Source: a virus. Taken from it: a DNA stretch of 23,340 bases. The DNA lies in IMG/VR virus record IMGVR_UViG_3300001680_000222, positions 1 through 23,340 of that record. The stretch is one strand, 5' to 3'. The notes beneath the pieces are model-generated. The model was not told the origin of the DNA, did not search any database, and saw only the letters and a program-made list of their open reading frames with translations. This document shows, in pieces, positions 1 through 6,242 of this stretch. Every line of letters starts with the position of its first letter. Position 1 is the stretch's first letter. The position numbers and the translations under genes are program-made.

Positions 1-313
1 TATCTGGACTAAACATTGCGTACCAAAGTAAGTATCCTGCCGCAGTAGTAGTTTTACCTGTTTGTCGAGATAGCATGTTTATACTAAATCGATACTCGTG
101 GTAGTTATGTATTAACTCTTTTTGAAAATCATACGGTTGATATTGTATTTTTCCTTGTACTGGATGTTGTATCCAAAAGAAATTACTAATAAAATAATAG
201 ATTCCTTTTTCTGGGTCAACACACTTTACAAAGTCTTCTAACTCTTTATCTGTGTATGCTGTTTTTATATGTGGCTTGCGTATTAACTCGCTACCGTCTG
301 ATTGGAATCCCAT
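1..313 (-). CDS. 17: Terminase large subunit gp17, N-terminal part (cut by window edge)
   Basis: The large terminase is the ATP-driven motor that pumps DNA into the prohead and cuts the concatemer. Only the first 104 codons are in the window; the rest lies beyond position 1. Residues 58-66 (QYQPYDFQK) match the adenine-binding Q-motif region of phage terminases, and SRQTGKTT at about residues 82-89 is the Walker A ATP-binding loop in the classic terminase form. The start is the ATG at 313, just past the stop of the upstream radical SAM gene, so the two are probably co-transcribed. The small subunit gp16 is about 6 kb upstream on the same strand rather than adjacent as in T4. Assignment rests on the motif and the T4-like setting. 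Confidence 0.93.
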   Translation of the reverse strand, partial: MGFQSDGSELIRKPHIKTAYTDKELEDFVKCVDPEKGIYYFISNFFWIQHPVQGKIQYQPYDFQKELIHNYHEYRFSINMLSRQTGKTTTAAGYLLWYAMFSPD

Positions 314-321
314 AATACTAT

Positions 322-1329
322 TTACTCAGAACACGTACTACAGTTATCATTACATACTATAAGGCGACCTTCTTCAAATGTCTTGATGTTCCATGTTTCC
401 TCAATTGTGTTAAACCATTGTATGCATTCCTCAAGCGGATACTTAATAGCATTATTATGTGATATAGTATCTTTGAACTGTGCATTTACAGGCTGGTGAT
501 AATTGCCATGTCCGTAAGTTTTTGGCTCAAATCCCATATAACAACAAGGATAAATATCACCAGTTGACGATATATAGATTTCCTTTGTTTTTTTAACTTC
601 ACAGTTAATTGAGTTAGGTGTGCGTTCGTCAACGATATCTTCTAGCAGGACTTCATCGATTTCCCGTTTGTTAAATGCTTCATCAAATCTAATACTGTCT
701 GAATTATCTATAACATGTACTAAATTACCTTTATTATCAAAAGCAGGTAATGCACCTCGTGTATTCTTTATAACTTTGAACTTAGCAAATCCATGTTTAT
801 GTGCTACTTTTTTAAGGAGCGACTTCTGATCTTTATTGTGGTCGAACTCTATCATCTTGCAATGTGCTACCCCACCGCTATTAATAAAGGTAGTTGCATT
901 TTTTAGAATTCTATTAAAGTTTGTTCCTTGGCGGTACAAGGTATGCGTATCTTCTAACCCATCGATACAAAACTCAACAACTATACTAGTTTTTCCTAAC
1001 CTTTCCCAAAATCTTTTACTCTGAGCAGATCCATTAGTACTAACGTGTATTTTTAGGTTTTTGTTTTTAGATAACAACCATTTAACTATCTCGGGGGACT
1101 CGTTATTTGAAACAAAATCACCGAAGTTTCCGTTAATTCTAATATGTGTTAGCTGGTGTAGGAATGCATCTGAGAAGATTTTTTGTATTTCTACTAGAGA
1201 TAGATTACGTTCGATATATCCATCATTAAATGGATATCCATAGAAATTTCTCGGACAGCCTGGGCATCTAGCATTGCATAATGATGATAGCTCAAGATGA
1301 ACTCTTTTGATTTCGTTAAAGGAATACAT
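322..1329 (-). CDS. Radical SAM protein with SPASM-like C-terminus
   Basis: A 335-residue radical S-adenosylmethionine enzyme. The cluster motif CX3CX2C (C18, C22, C25, in CNARCPGC) binds the [4Fe-4S] centre that cleaves SAM. A glycine-rich segment (RINGNFGD) and a later SFCIDGLE-like strand (VEFCIDGLEDT) fit the radical SAM barrel. The C-terminal third carries further cysteines: one before the ISSTGDIYPCCYMG segment, the CC pair in it, and a terminal CX3CX2C (CNDNCSTC). This is typical of a SPASM or twitch domain binding auxiliary Fe-S clusters, as in peptide-modifying enzymes. The substrate is unknown. It lies directly upstream of the large terminase and has a TATAAATA late promoter only 6 nt before its ATG with no Shine-Dalgarno, so it looks late-expressed. 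The radical SAM call is firm; peptide or protein modification is inference. Confidence 0.9.
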   Translation of the reverse strand: MYSFNEIKRVHLELSSLCNARCPGCPRNFYGYPFNDGYIERNLSLVEIQKIFSDAFLHQLTHIRINGNFGDFVSNNESPEIVKWLLSKNKNLKIHVSTNGSAQSKRFWERLGKTSIVVEFCIDGLEDTHTLYRQGTNFNRILKNATTFINSGGVAHCKMIEFDHNKDQKSLLKKVAHKHGFAKFKVIKNTRGALPAFDNKGNLVHVIDNSDSIRFDEAFNKREIDEVLLEDIVDERTPNSINCEVKKTKEIYISSTGDIYPCCYMGFEPKTYGHGNYHQPVNAQFKDTISHNNAIKYPLEECIQWFNTIEETWNIKTFEEGRLIVCNDNCSTCSE

Positions 1330-1335
1330 TACGGA

Positions 1336-1343
1336 TATTTATA
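1336..1343 (-). promoter_or_regulatory. T4-type late promoter (TATAAATA) for the radical SAM gene
   Basis: Reading on the minus strand the box is a perfect TATAAATA, the T4 late (gp55-dependent) -10 element. Its end is 6 nt from the ATG at 1329, so a transcript would start at or next to the start codon and carry essentially no leader. The 1344-1429 remainder of the gap shows nothing else I can support. Confidence 0.7.
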
Positions 1344-1429
1344 GAGTCTCACTTTATAGACAAGAGTAAGTTTAGTGTCTATGGGTAGCTAGCACCTGGC
1401 CATTCACCTCAGTCCTAAGGTAAAAATCG

Positions 1430-2158
1430 TTATGTCTTAAATATACTTGCACCTATAAGGTTATTATGTGGATAACCTTCTAAGTTCCGGAACAGTTCTA
1501 CGAATGTAGCACCTGATGCTAGTACGTCGTCTAAGACTAATATATTTGATTGTTCGGTTACACGTTTACTTAGCGGACCTGCTAACGAGAAGTAATTACT
1601 TACAAACTTAACAAACCGCTTGTCAAACTTCTTCATTTCTAAGTACCCGTCTTTAATTGCTTTGTTTAATACACCTTGTAACCCTGCTAAAATTTTAGGC
1701 GTCATCTTTGGGTTCTCTATATCTATTTTGATCTGTGATGGATCTATCGACTTAACAAAATATTCAGGATAGAACTCAACACCTTGCGCTCGTTGTTGTA
1801 AGTCTGCTAATAGGTCGTTTAGTATGTTGCTTGAGCTCGTTGGTGTAATAATCACGTCTATTTTATTAGGACGTATTACTTTAGATTGCAGAAAGATAGA
1901 TGTTCTTTTTAAGAATTGTCGGTAATCGTTTTGGTCTACTTCGTACGGTCCATTACCTTTAATAGATGACATAACATCTGTGGCTTGTACCATTTTATAT
2001 ACACTATAGACAGGATGATGCGCTACATTAATACCCTTTGCTATATATGGCTGGAACGCTTTGCCTTTGCCAAGTTTAGTCATACCACTTGAAGAGTAGT
2101 CAAATCCTAATTTGTTATCTTGTGTTTTGAAATCTTCGAACAAATTCTGTAGTAGCAT
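1430..2158 (-). CDS. Phosphoribosyltransferase-like protein
   Basis: A 242-residue protein of the type I phosphoribosyltransferase fold. Near the C-terminus is the PRPP-binding signature: hydrophobic strand, DD, then a glycine turn (NILVLDDVLASGATF, about residues 201-215). An upstream strand and loop (DVIITPTSSS) fits the pyrophosphate-loop region. The first ~90 residues are unlike standard purine or pyrimidine salvage enzymes, so the base or acceptor cannot be named. The N-terminus reads MLLQNLFEDF; LFE followed by D resembles a prohead-protease site, as in the small genes at 4091-5602, although one such match can be chance. A CATAAATA late box lies 6 nt upstream of the ATG with no usable Shine-Dalgarno. 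The SLOG gene ends 15 nt upstream. Fold call good, function unknown. Confidence 0.8.
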   Translation of the reverse strand: MLLQNLFEDFKTQDNKLGFDYSSSGMTKLGKGKAFQPYIAKGINVAHHPVYSVYKMVQATDVMSSIKGNGPYEVDQNDYRQFLKRTSIFLQSKVIRPNKIDVIITPTSSSNILNDLLADLQQRAQGVEFYPEYFVKSIDPSQIKIDIENPKMTPKILAGLQGVLNKAIKDGYLEMKKFDKRFVKFVSNYFSLAGPLSKRVTEQSNILVLDDVLASGATFVELFRNLEGYPHNNLIGASIFKT

Positions 2159-2164
2159 ATTCCA

Positions 2165-2172
2165 TATTTATG
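2165..2172 (-). promoter_or_regulatory. Late promoter variant (CATAAATA) for the PRTase-like gene
   Basis: The minus strand reads CATAAATA, then 6 nt, then the ATG at 2158. The same C-for-T variant precedes gp19, gp13 and gp14 in this window, which supports it as a real late box. Transcription would begin about at the start codon. Confidence 0.55.
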
Positions 2173-2514
2173 CTATTCCATGATGTAGAAGATTTCGATG
2201 CCTTTTTTCTGAGCAAGTTTAATTGAGTTAGCGGTACCACGAGACTGACCGTCCCAACAAGCAACAAGAATATCTGAATTATCAACAATAGTTTTGTTTC
2301 TAACAAAGCCAGCACCGCGACCGTGTTTAGCCCAGTCTGGTTTAAAGATAAGAGTTTTTAAGCCACGTTCTTCAGCATATCGAGCACCTAATGCATCGGC
2401 ACCTTTGGCGCCACCCGAAACAATGACATCGATTGGTGTGAGATTGGCATCACACCAATCTTTTAATTTTTGATAATCTGTAAAGGTCCTAGACCCGACA
2501 ATGCCTACGTTCAT
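2173..2514 (-). CDS. YspA/cpYpsA-type SLOG family protein (DUF2493-like)
   Basis: A 113-residue Rossmann-like protein of the SLOG superfamily (the DprA / lysine decarboxylase-like group), YspA/DUF2493 type. Diagnostic features are the N-terminal GSRTF, the nucleotide-binding SGGAKGAD at about residues 34-41, a GRGAGFVRN segment and the C-terminal AxWDGxSxGT pattern (ACWDGQSRGT). These proteins are thought to bind nucleotides or nucleotide-derived ligands; for this group no reaction is firmly established. Full family length, ATG at 2514, preceded by AGGAGA with good spacing. It has its own consensus sigma70 promoter, unlike its neighbours with late boxes, so it is probably made early. Its closeness to a PRTase-like gene hints at nucleotide or cofactor metabolism, but that is only inference. 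Confidence 0.88.
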   Translation of the reverse strand: MNVGIVGSRTFTDYQKLKDWCDANLTPIDVIVSGGAKGADALGARYAEERGLKTLIFKPDWAKHGRGAGFVRNKTIVDNSDILVACWDGQSRGTANSIKLAQKKGIEIFYIME

Positions 2515-2541
2515 ATTAATCTCCTGTAATTAATGCGTGCT

Positions 2542-2569
2542 ATTATACACAATATCTAGGAGATGTCAA
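2542..2569 (-). promoter_or_regulatory. Consensus sigma70 promoter for the SLOG gene
   Basis: On the minus strand a perfect TTGACA (2564-2569) and a perfect TATAAT (2542-2547) are separated by 16 nt. The ATG at 2514 follows after a leader with an AGGAGA ribosome site. This is the strongest host-type promoter in the window. Confidence 0.9.
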
Positions 2570-2597
2570 CCGTTTTTTTGACTACGGTATTCTAGTT

Positions 2598-4094
2598 CTA
2601 ATCGTCGAATAATCTCGAATTTAAAAATTCATCCCACCAATCATCTGCTTTAGCTTTTGGACTACGTAATGCGGGAGGAGGGTTTTCATCACTACCTAGT
2701 CCTCTACCATCTAGTCCTCTACCATCTAGTCCTCTACCATCTGCTTTAGCTGTTGGTTTCTTAATAAACCATGGTTTCTTACTCTTAGAGTTAGTTTCAT
2801 CGCCTCCTCTGCCTTCTAATCCTTGTGGGTGATCTTCTTCTACAGGTTTTTGATCTGCTTTGGCTGTTGGTGGTTTCTTACTTAACTTATCAACTGCCAT
2901 TCCAGCTAAACCTACACCAGTTGCGGTGGCAGCCACGCCTTGCCCAAGCGACGCAGGATCTACTTTTTTCTTTGTAAGGTTTTTCAAAGCTTTTAAAGCT
3001 TTTGGTCCATACTTTGCCGCCGCTGCCGCAAATGCAGGTAATGCAGGCCAAACTTCATCTAATTGCTCGTCTTCACTTTCGCCAACTAGTGTACCTGGTG
3101 TTGGTACTTTTGGTTGTTTCTTTACTTTTGACTGTGGTCTTACTTTTCGCTGTGCATCTGCACTCGGTACTTTCTTTATAATATTAAGTCCTTCAGGAAC
3201 AAAGTCGTTGTACTCTTTCATTAAACTTTCTTCTAAGCCCGTAACTGGCATTGCTTTTGTACGCATTGGGTTATCACCATCTGCCGCTTGTCTATACATG
3301 TTCTTAGGCTTATTAATACCGCCTGCTAATTTATTAATCATATAGTCTGTTTCAGCATACTTTTCATCTGGGGCATTTGCTAAATCTTCTTCTACACTTT
3401 CGTGTTGTCCGCCACAATCAGCATTCAATGGCATAACAGTTACGTTGTCTGTATCCATGCCTGCCATTTGTAACATTTGCATTAGCGCATCTTGTTCACT
3501 GCCTTGGCTCATTTCGCTTGGTGCTTCTGTATCCATACATGTGCCGCATTTGCTTTCGACTTCGCCGTCTATACCTGCATTTTTAAGCATCATGATTAGT
3601 TCTTTAGCATCGTTGCCGTCTGCATTAACTATAACGGTATCTTCTACACCTTGGTCTTTATTAGAAGTAGTATTAACTGTCATTCCTTCTTCTAACTGTT
3701 TGTTAAATTCTTCTTCTAATTTCATATCTATTCCCTCTGTTCTTAGTTTGATTTTATTAATAACATGTTCATGTGCGCTTTTTAATTCATCAACGGTATC
3801 GTACTCACCAACAACTTCATCATTAAAAATTAAATAAAACTTATCATTGTGATGTACTGTTGCAAAACCATGTGCATCATATTGTACTCTGTCATCAAGT
3901 GAATCTTCTTCTACTACTGGTTGCTGTGGTTCTTGTTCTACGTTTAACCCTTTAAAATTCTTATACATTGCTTGTCTAGCCATTTTTAAACCTTCTCTAC
4001 CTTTTGGGAAAGACTGTGCCATTTGACCATTAGTATCATATAAATGATTACCTTTATGGTCTTTATGTATTTTTGGTCCTTCGTTTAATTTCAC
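2598..4094 (-). CDS. Acidic multi-module protein, probable prohead-internal or structural protein
   Basis: A 498-residue, mostly acidic protein I cannot assign to a named family. It starts with GTG at 4094, overlapping the upstream stop as GTGA. Visible parts: MKLNE|G at the N-terminus (an LxE site); a segment matched to the upstream gene by short acidic stretches; a Cys/Met-rich region with CGTC, paired 'LMQMLQMAGMD' helices and DCGG; a NAPDEKYAETDYM...GDNPM stretch that I recall, unverified, from other marine T4-like phage proteins; then EDEQLDEVWPALP plus Ala-rich helix and KALKNLTKKK. This last module is shared almost exactly with the next gene upstream. The C-terminus has (DGRGL)3 from a 15-bp tandem repeat and three KAD-containing spacers. 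LDE and LNE sites suggest processing by the prohead protease. Low complexity and repeats suggest rapid change. Confidence 0.75.
   Translation of the reverse strand: MKLNEGPKIHKDHKGNHLYDTNGQMAQSFPKGREGLKMARQAMYKNFKGLNVEQEPQQPVVEEDSLDDRVQYDAHGFATVHHNDKFYLIFNDEVVGEYDTVDELKSAHEHVINKIKLRTEGIDMKLEEEFNKQLEEGMTVNTTSNKDQGVEDTVIVNADGNDAKELIMMLKNAGIDGEVESKCGTCMDTEAPSEMSQGSEQDALMQMLQMAGMDTDNVTVMPLNADCGGQHESVEEDLANAPDEKYAETDYMINKLAGGINKPKNMYRQAADGDNPMRTKAMPVTGLEESLMKEYNDFVPEGLNIIKKVPSADAQRKVRPQSKVKKQPKVPTPGTLVGESEDEQLDEVWPALPAFAAAAAKYGPKALKALKNLTKKKVDPASLGQGVAATATGVGLAGMAVDKLSKKPPTAKADQKPVEEDHPQGLEGRGGDETNSKSKKPWFIKKPTAKADGRGLDGRGLDGRGLGSDENPPPALRSPKAKADDWWDEFLNSRLFDD
2696..2740 (-). repeat. Perfect 15-bp tandem repeat, three copies
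   Basis: Three identical copies of ctagtcctctaccat (plus strand) run end to end at 2696-2710, 2711-2725 and 2726-2740. They are in frame and encode repeated Asp-Gly-Arg-Gly-Leu in the C-terminal linker of the protein above. Copy number is likely variable by slippage. Confidence 0.95.
3001..3074 (-). repeat. 74-nt coding repeat, copy A (WPALP/Ala-rich module)
   Basis: This stretch matches 4557-4630 over its full length with a few substitutions, and 3035-3074 is identical to 4591-4630 over 40 nt. It encodes EDEQLDEVWPALP followed by an alanine-rich helix ending AAKYGPK. The near-identity at DNA level indicates recent duplication or ongoing gene conversion between two neighbouring genes. Confidence 0.93.
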
Positions 4095-4690
4095 TGTTCC
4101 ATCTCTTCCGTGATATCAGCAATTGCTTTAAGCAAATGCCCTAAAGTTCCTTGCTCATTAATTGCCCAACTAGCAGTACTGTACTCACCTTCTTTACCAC
4201 GTCTAACAAGGTCTTCTAATTTACCTTGTACGTTTTGTTTAAGCTGTGATAAAGTCATATCACCAAACCCGCTAATTCTTACCTCAGGGTCTTGTGGGTT
4301 ATCATTATTAGTGATAGTGCCTACTTTCTCTTCAGTAAGGTTGCCGTCAGCTTCTGCTTCAACAATGCTTTCGTTCTTCTTTGTACTTGTTTTTGCCGCA
4401 TCTTTATACCACTTGCTTGCCGCGTCTAATTCTTCTTTACTCGGCTGTGCTCCATCTGCACGTTCCTTTGTTTTCATTTTTTTTGATTTACCACTATAAC
4501 TCATCACCTTGTTATTGTTTGCGGCTTTGATCATATCTTTTATAGCTTTTGAAACTTTTGGTCCGTACTTCGCAGCCGCTGCCGCAACAACAGGTAATGC
4601 AGGCCAAACTTCATCTAATTGCTCGTCTTCGTTAATACTGCTTGAGTTAAGTTTGTTTAAATCTGCTCTAATGCTTTCTTGTAAGTTCAT
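4091..4690 (-). CDS. Putative internal head protein with capsid-targeting-like leader (paralogue 4)
   Basis: A 199-residue protein of unknown family. I place the start at the ATG at 4690, not the longer in-frame ATG at 4726, because 4690 begins the MNLQESIRADL leader shared with the next three genes and the longer start lies inside the upstream gene. After the leader come INE (19-21) and LDE (25-27), both matching the [LI]xE| consensus of T4 prohead protease gp21. Then follows VWPALPVVAAAAAKYGPK and a Lys-rich helix, the module shared with the downstream 498-residue protein. The rest is acidic and charged with no known motif. Its stop overlaps the next GTG start by 4 nt. Packaging into the head is inferred from the leader. 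Confidence 0.75.
   Translation of the reverse strand: MNLQESIRADLNKLNSSSINEDEQLDEVWPALPVVAAAAAKYGPKVSKAIKDMIKAANNNKVMSYSGKSKKMKTKERADGAQPSKEELDAASKWYKDAAKTSTKKNESIVEAEADGNLTEEKVGTITNNDNPQDPEVRISGFGDMTLSQLKQNVQGKLEDLVRRGKEGEYSTASWAINEQGTLGHLLKAIADITEEMEQ
4557..4630 (-). repeat. 74-nt coding repeat, copy B (WPALP/Ala-rich module)
   Basis: Partner of 3001-3074. The last 40 nt (4591-4630) are identical to 3035-3074. The module sits about 25 residues after the shared leader in this gene but more than 300 residues into the other, so only the module was duplicated, not the whole gene. Confidence 0.93.
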
Positions 4691-4694
4691 AATA

Positions 4695-4970
4695 TTAATC
4701 CGTTGGGTGATCGTAGATACTGCCATCTAAATCTGGAATACCTTGTCTCATTCCTGAATTCATTGAAAAATGGCTTTCAATTATCGCATGATACATTTCG
4801 CGCATAGTTTTAATTCTATGTCCAGATAACACATATCCGTTATCTACCGCTTCAATTTGTTGATAAAGTTCCCTAAAATTAGCAAGAATTTGCATAACGT
4901 GTTGTTCTTCGCTAGGAGCCTCTTCTTCAAATAGTGCTAAGTCGCTTCTAATGCTTTCTTGTAAGTTCAT
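4695..4970 (-). CDS. Putative internal head protein with capsid-targeting-like leader (paralogue 3)
   Basis: A 91-residue protein beginning MNLQESIRSDLALFEEE. LFE (13-15) gives a predicted gp21-type cleavage point right after the leader, leaving a mature product of about 75 residues. The mature part is a charged, probably helical small domain (FRELYQQIEAVDN, IKTMREMYHAIIES) ending in DGSIYDHP. No known family is recognised. It sits 8 nt downstream of paralogue 2 and 4 nt upstream of paralogue 4, so all are in one operon. Comparison with the T4 internal proteins, whose leaders read MKTYQEFI.E, supports a head-packaged role; this is inference. Confidence 0.75.
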   Translation of the reverse strand: MNLQESIRSDLALFEEEAPSEEQHVMQILANFRELYQQIEAVDNGYVLSGHRIKTMREMYHAIIESHFSMNSGMRQGIPDLDGSIYDHPTD

Positions 4971-4978
4971 AATATTCT

Positions 4979-5269
4979 CTAAAATGGGAAAGGTACTTCT
5001 GGTGCTTCTACACCTGGTTCACCTGTGGTTTCTGCCATTATATCTTCTAAAATGCCAGCGGCTTTACTTAAATGCTGTTGTGCTTCTTTAAAATCTCTAT
5101 AGTAACTATCACCGTAAGTGCTAGCAACATAATCAGCTACATCAGTATCTGGTGTTACTGTTAATATTAGATGTTCTATCTGGTTTACTAACTTATGTAA
5201 AGCACTAGTATGCGTTTCTGTTTCTTCAAATAACGCTAAGTCTTTCTTAATGCTCTCTTGTAAATTCAT
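4979..5269 (-). CDS. Putative internal head protein with capsid-targeting-like leader (paralogue 2)
   Basis: A 96-residue protein beginning MNLQESIKKDLALFEETE, with LFE (13-15) as predicted prohead-protease site. The remainder is acidic and mostly helical (HKLVNQIEHLIL, FKEAQQHLSKAAGILEDIM) with an Asp/Tyr-rich middle (DTDVADYVASTYGDSYY) and a short Pro-rich tail. No known family is recognised. Shine-Dalgarno AAGGAA lies a few nt before the ATG. It follows paralogue 1 by 9 nt. Apart from the leader it shares no visible similarity with its neighbours, which is the pattern of a common export or packaging tag on different cargo. Confidence 0.75.
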   Translation of the reverse strand: MNLQESIKKDLALFEETETHTSALHKLVNQIEHLILTVTPDTDVADYVASTYGDSYYRDFKEAQQHLSKAAGILEDIMAETTGEPGVEAPEVPFPF

Positions 5270-5278
5270 AATAATTCC

Positions 5279-5602
5279 TTAAACTGGATAAGCCATTAAT
5301 GTTCCGCTATCGTACGGTTCACCGTACCAACCATGGTAGCTTAGTAACTTATCTAATGCTGTATTAACACCCATTGTATCTGCAAAAATCTCTTGGTTAA
5401 ACAAAGGAAGTTCATTTATTTCGCATGACTCTGTTCCACGGAACCAAATACCACCTGTTCTGCCGTCCCAATCTTCTGTAGAAACTGCATTGCATCCTGG
5501 AAACTTATTATTTAATATATCAATTAGTTCAACATCAGAAGATGAACTAGTTGCTTCGTTTAACTTGTTTAAATCGTTTCTAATACTTTCTTGTAAATTC
5601 AT
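5279..5602 (-). CDS. Putative internal head protein with capsid-targeting-like leader (paralogue 1)
   Basis: A 107-residue protein beginning MNLQESIRNDLNKLNEATSS. LNE (14-16) is the predicted prohead-protease site, followed by a Ser-rich linker. The mature part looks like a small globular domain, not a disordered one: ELIDILNNKFPGCNAV, a GRTGGIWFRGTE strand pair and a Trp/Tyr-rich end (YHGWYGEPYDSGTLMAY). I do not recognise the fold. Its ATG overlaps the stop of the upstream gene as ATGA, so translation is coupled. Head packaging is inferred from the leader and the neighbours. Confidence 0.75.
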   Translation of the reverse strand: MNLQESIRNDLNKLNEATSSSSDVELIDILNNKFPGCNAVSTEDWDGRTGGIWFRGTESCEINELPLFNQEIFADTMGVNTALDKLLSYHGWYGEPYDSGTLMAYPV

Positions 5603-6195
5603 TTTGAACTCGAAGTCTCTGGCTTAGGATCACGCTTAATATTACTAAATGGACCTGTGTTGCCTTGCTCTAAATCATTAGTTGACTTCATAGCTGGAGT
5701 TTTACCACCTGCAACTTCGTACTCTGACTTATCTGCATTTTTTACAATTGCTTGATACGAGTCTCTGTAGTCATTGCTAGCATCAATATGTTTTTGTGTA
5801 TTTGCTGGTAAGTCACTGTTTAATAATGCTTCGCCATTTGTGTCTTCTCTTTCTTCAGCTTCTGCATTCATACTATCATTGTACTGCTTACTAAGTACAA
5901 CTACACGCTTGTTAGGGATACCAACTAGTCTAATAACTTCCATGAACTGTTCTGTGTTTGCTGGGTAGTTAAAAACAACATCCATTGTGTTGATCTCTAT
6001 GTTTTTAAGACCTTCAAATCCTATAGGATCTTTCATCACTGGAGTTCTTTTTGGTTTAGACATACTTACCATATCAAACTTAGAAAAACACTCTTCCATG
6101 CGTTTTATTTGATCTTTAGTAAGATCGCCTGCGATTTTAATCCTGTATTCGAATTGTTGTGTAGATTCTATTAGGTAGTCAACTAAGTTTTTCAT
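5599..6195 (-). CDS. Conserved phage protein of unknown function, first gene of the small-protein cluster
   Basis: A 198-residue protein. The N-terminus MKNLVDYLIESTQQFEYRIKIAGD has LIE| and then a beta-alpha-beta start (EYRIKIAGDLTKDQIKRMEECF) followed by NIEINTMDVVFNYP and a strand with VVVLSKQ. This looks like a compact ferredoxin-like domain of about 110 residues with a disordered acidic C-terminal half (EREDTNGEALLNSDLP and later Lys/Asp/Ser-rich). I have seen similar sequences in marine T4-like phages without a function, but cannot verify. It heads the operon of leader-bearing genes and precedes gp16 only by a 47-nt gap containing a weak late-like box. A virion or prohead role fits the place; the enzymatic role, if any, is unknown. 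Confidence 0.7.
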   Translation of the reverse strand: MKNLVDYLIESTQQFEYRIKIAGDLTKDQIKRMEECFSKFDMVSMSKPKRTPVMKDPIGFEGLKNIEINTMDVVFNYPANTEQFMEVIRLVGIPNKRVVVLSKQYNDSMNAEAEEREDTNGEALLNSDLPANTQKHIDASNDYRDSYQAIVKNADKSEYEVAGGKTPAMKSTNDLEQGNTGPFSNIKRDPKPETSSSK

Positions 6196-6227
6196 GCGGT
6201 TTCCTATTACGACTTATTATATTGTTG

Positions 6228-6235
6228 TATTTACC
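6228..6235 (-). promoter_or_regulatory. Weak late-promoter-like box (GGTAAATA)
   Basis: The minus strand reads GGTAAATA in the 47-nt gap between gp16 and the small-protein cluster, followed by a leader with TAGGAAA before the ATG at 6195. It keeps the TAAATA core but departs in the first two bases, so it is only a candidate for separate late expression of the cluster. Confidence 0.3.
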
Positions 6236-6242
6236 AATAATA

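Larger units (their letters stand above)
4667..5602 (-). repeat. Four dispersed copies of a 24-nt start-codon repeat
   Basis: The first 24 nt of four consecutive genes are near-identical: copies at 4667-4690, 4947-4970, 5246-5269 and 5579-5602 (minus strand). The shared core reads ATGAAYTTACAAGARAGYAT. The sequences after the leader differ completely. Conservation at the DNA level, down to codon choice, suggests recent duplication or recombination through the leader. Confidence 0.92.

Noticed and set aside
2115-2315. Minus-strand open frame overlapping the SLOG and PRTase genes
   Set aside because: It overlaps two well-supported genes in another frame, lacks a ribosome site and shows no family features.
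2860-3345. Plus-strand open frame of 161 codons
   Set aside because: Antisense shadow of the acidic 498-aa gene; composition (Ala/Phe/Ser) follows from the opposite strand and no promoter or ribosome site supports it.
4691-4726. Longer start for the leader-bearing gene at 4091-4690
   Set aside because: The extra residues lie inside the upstream gene, and the three paralogues all begin at MNLQES; the 4690 start matches them at DNA and protein level.
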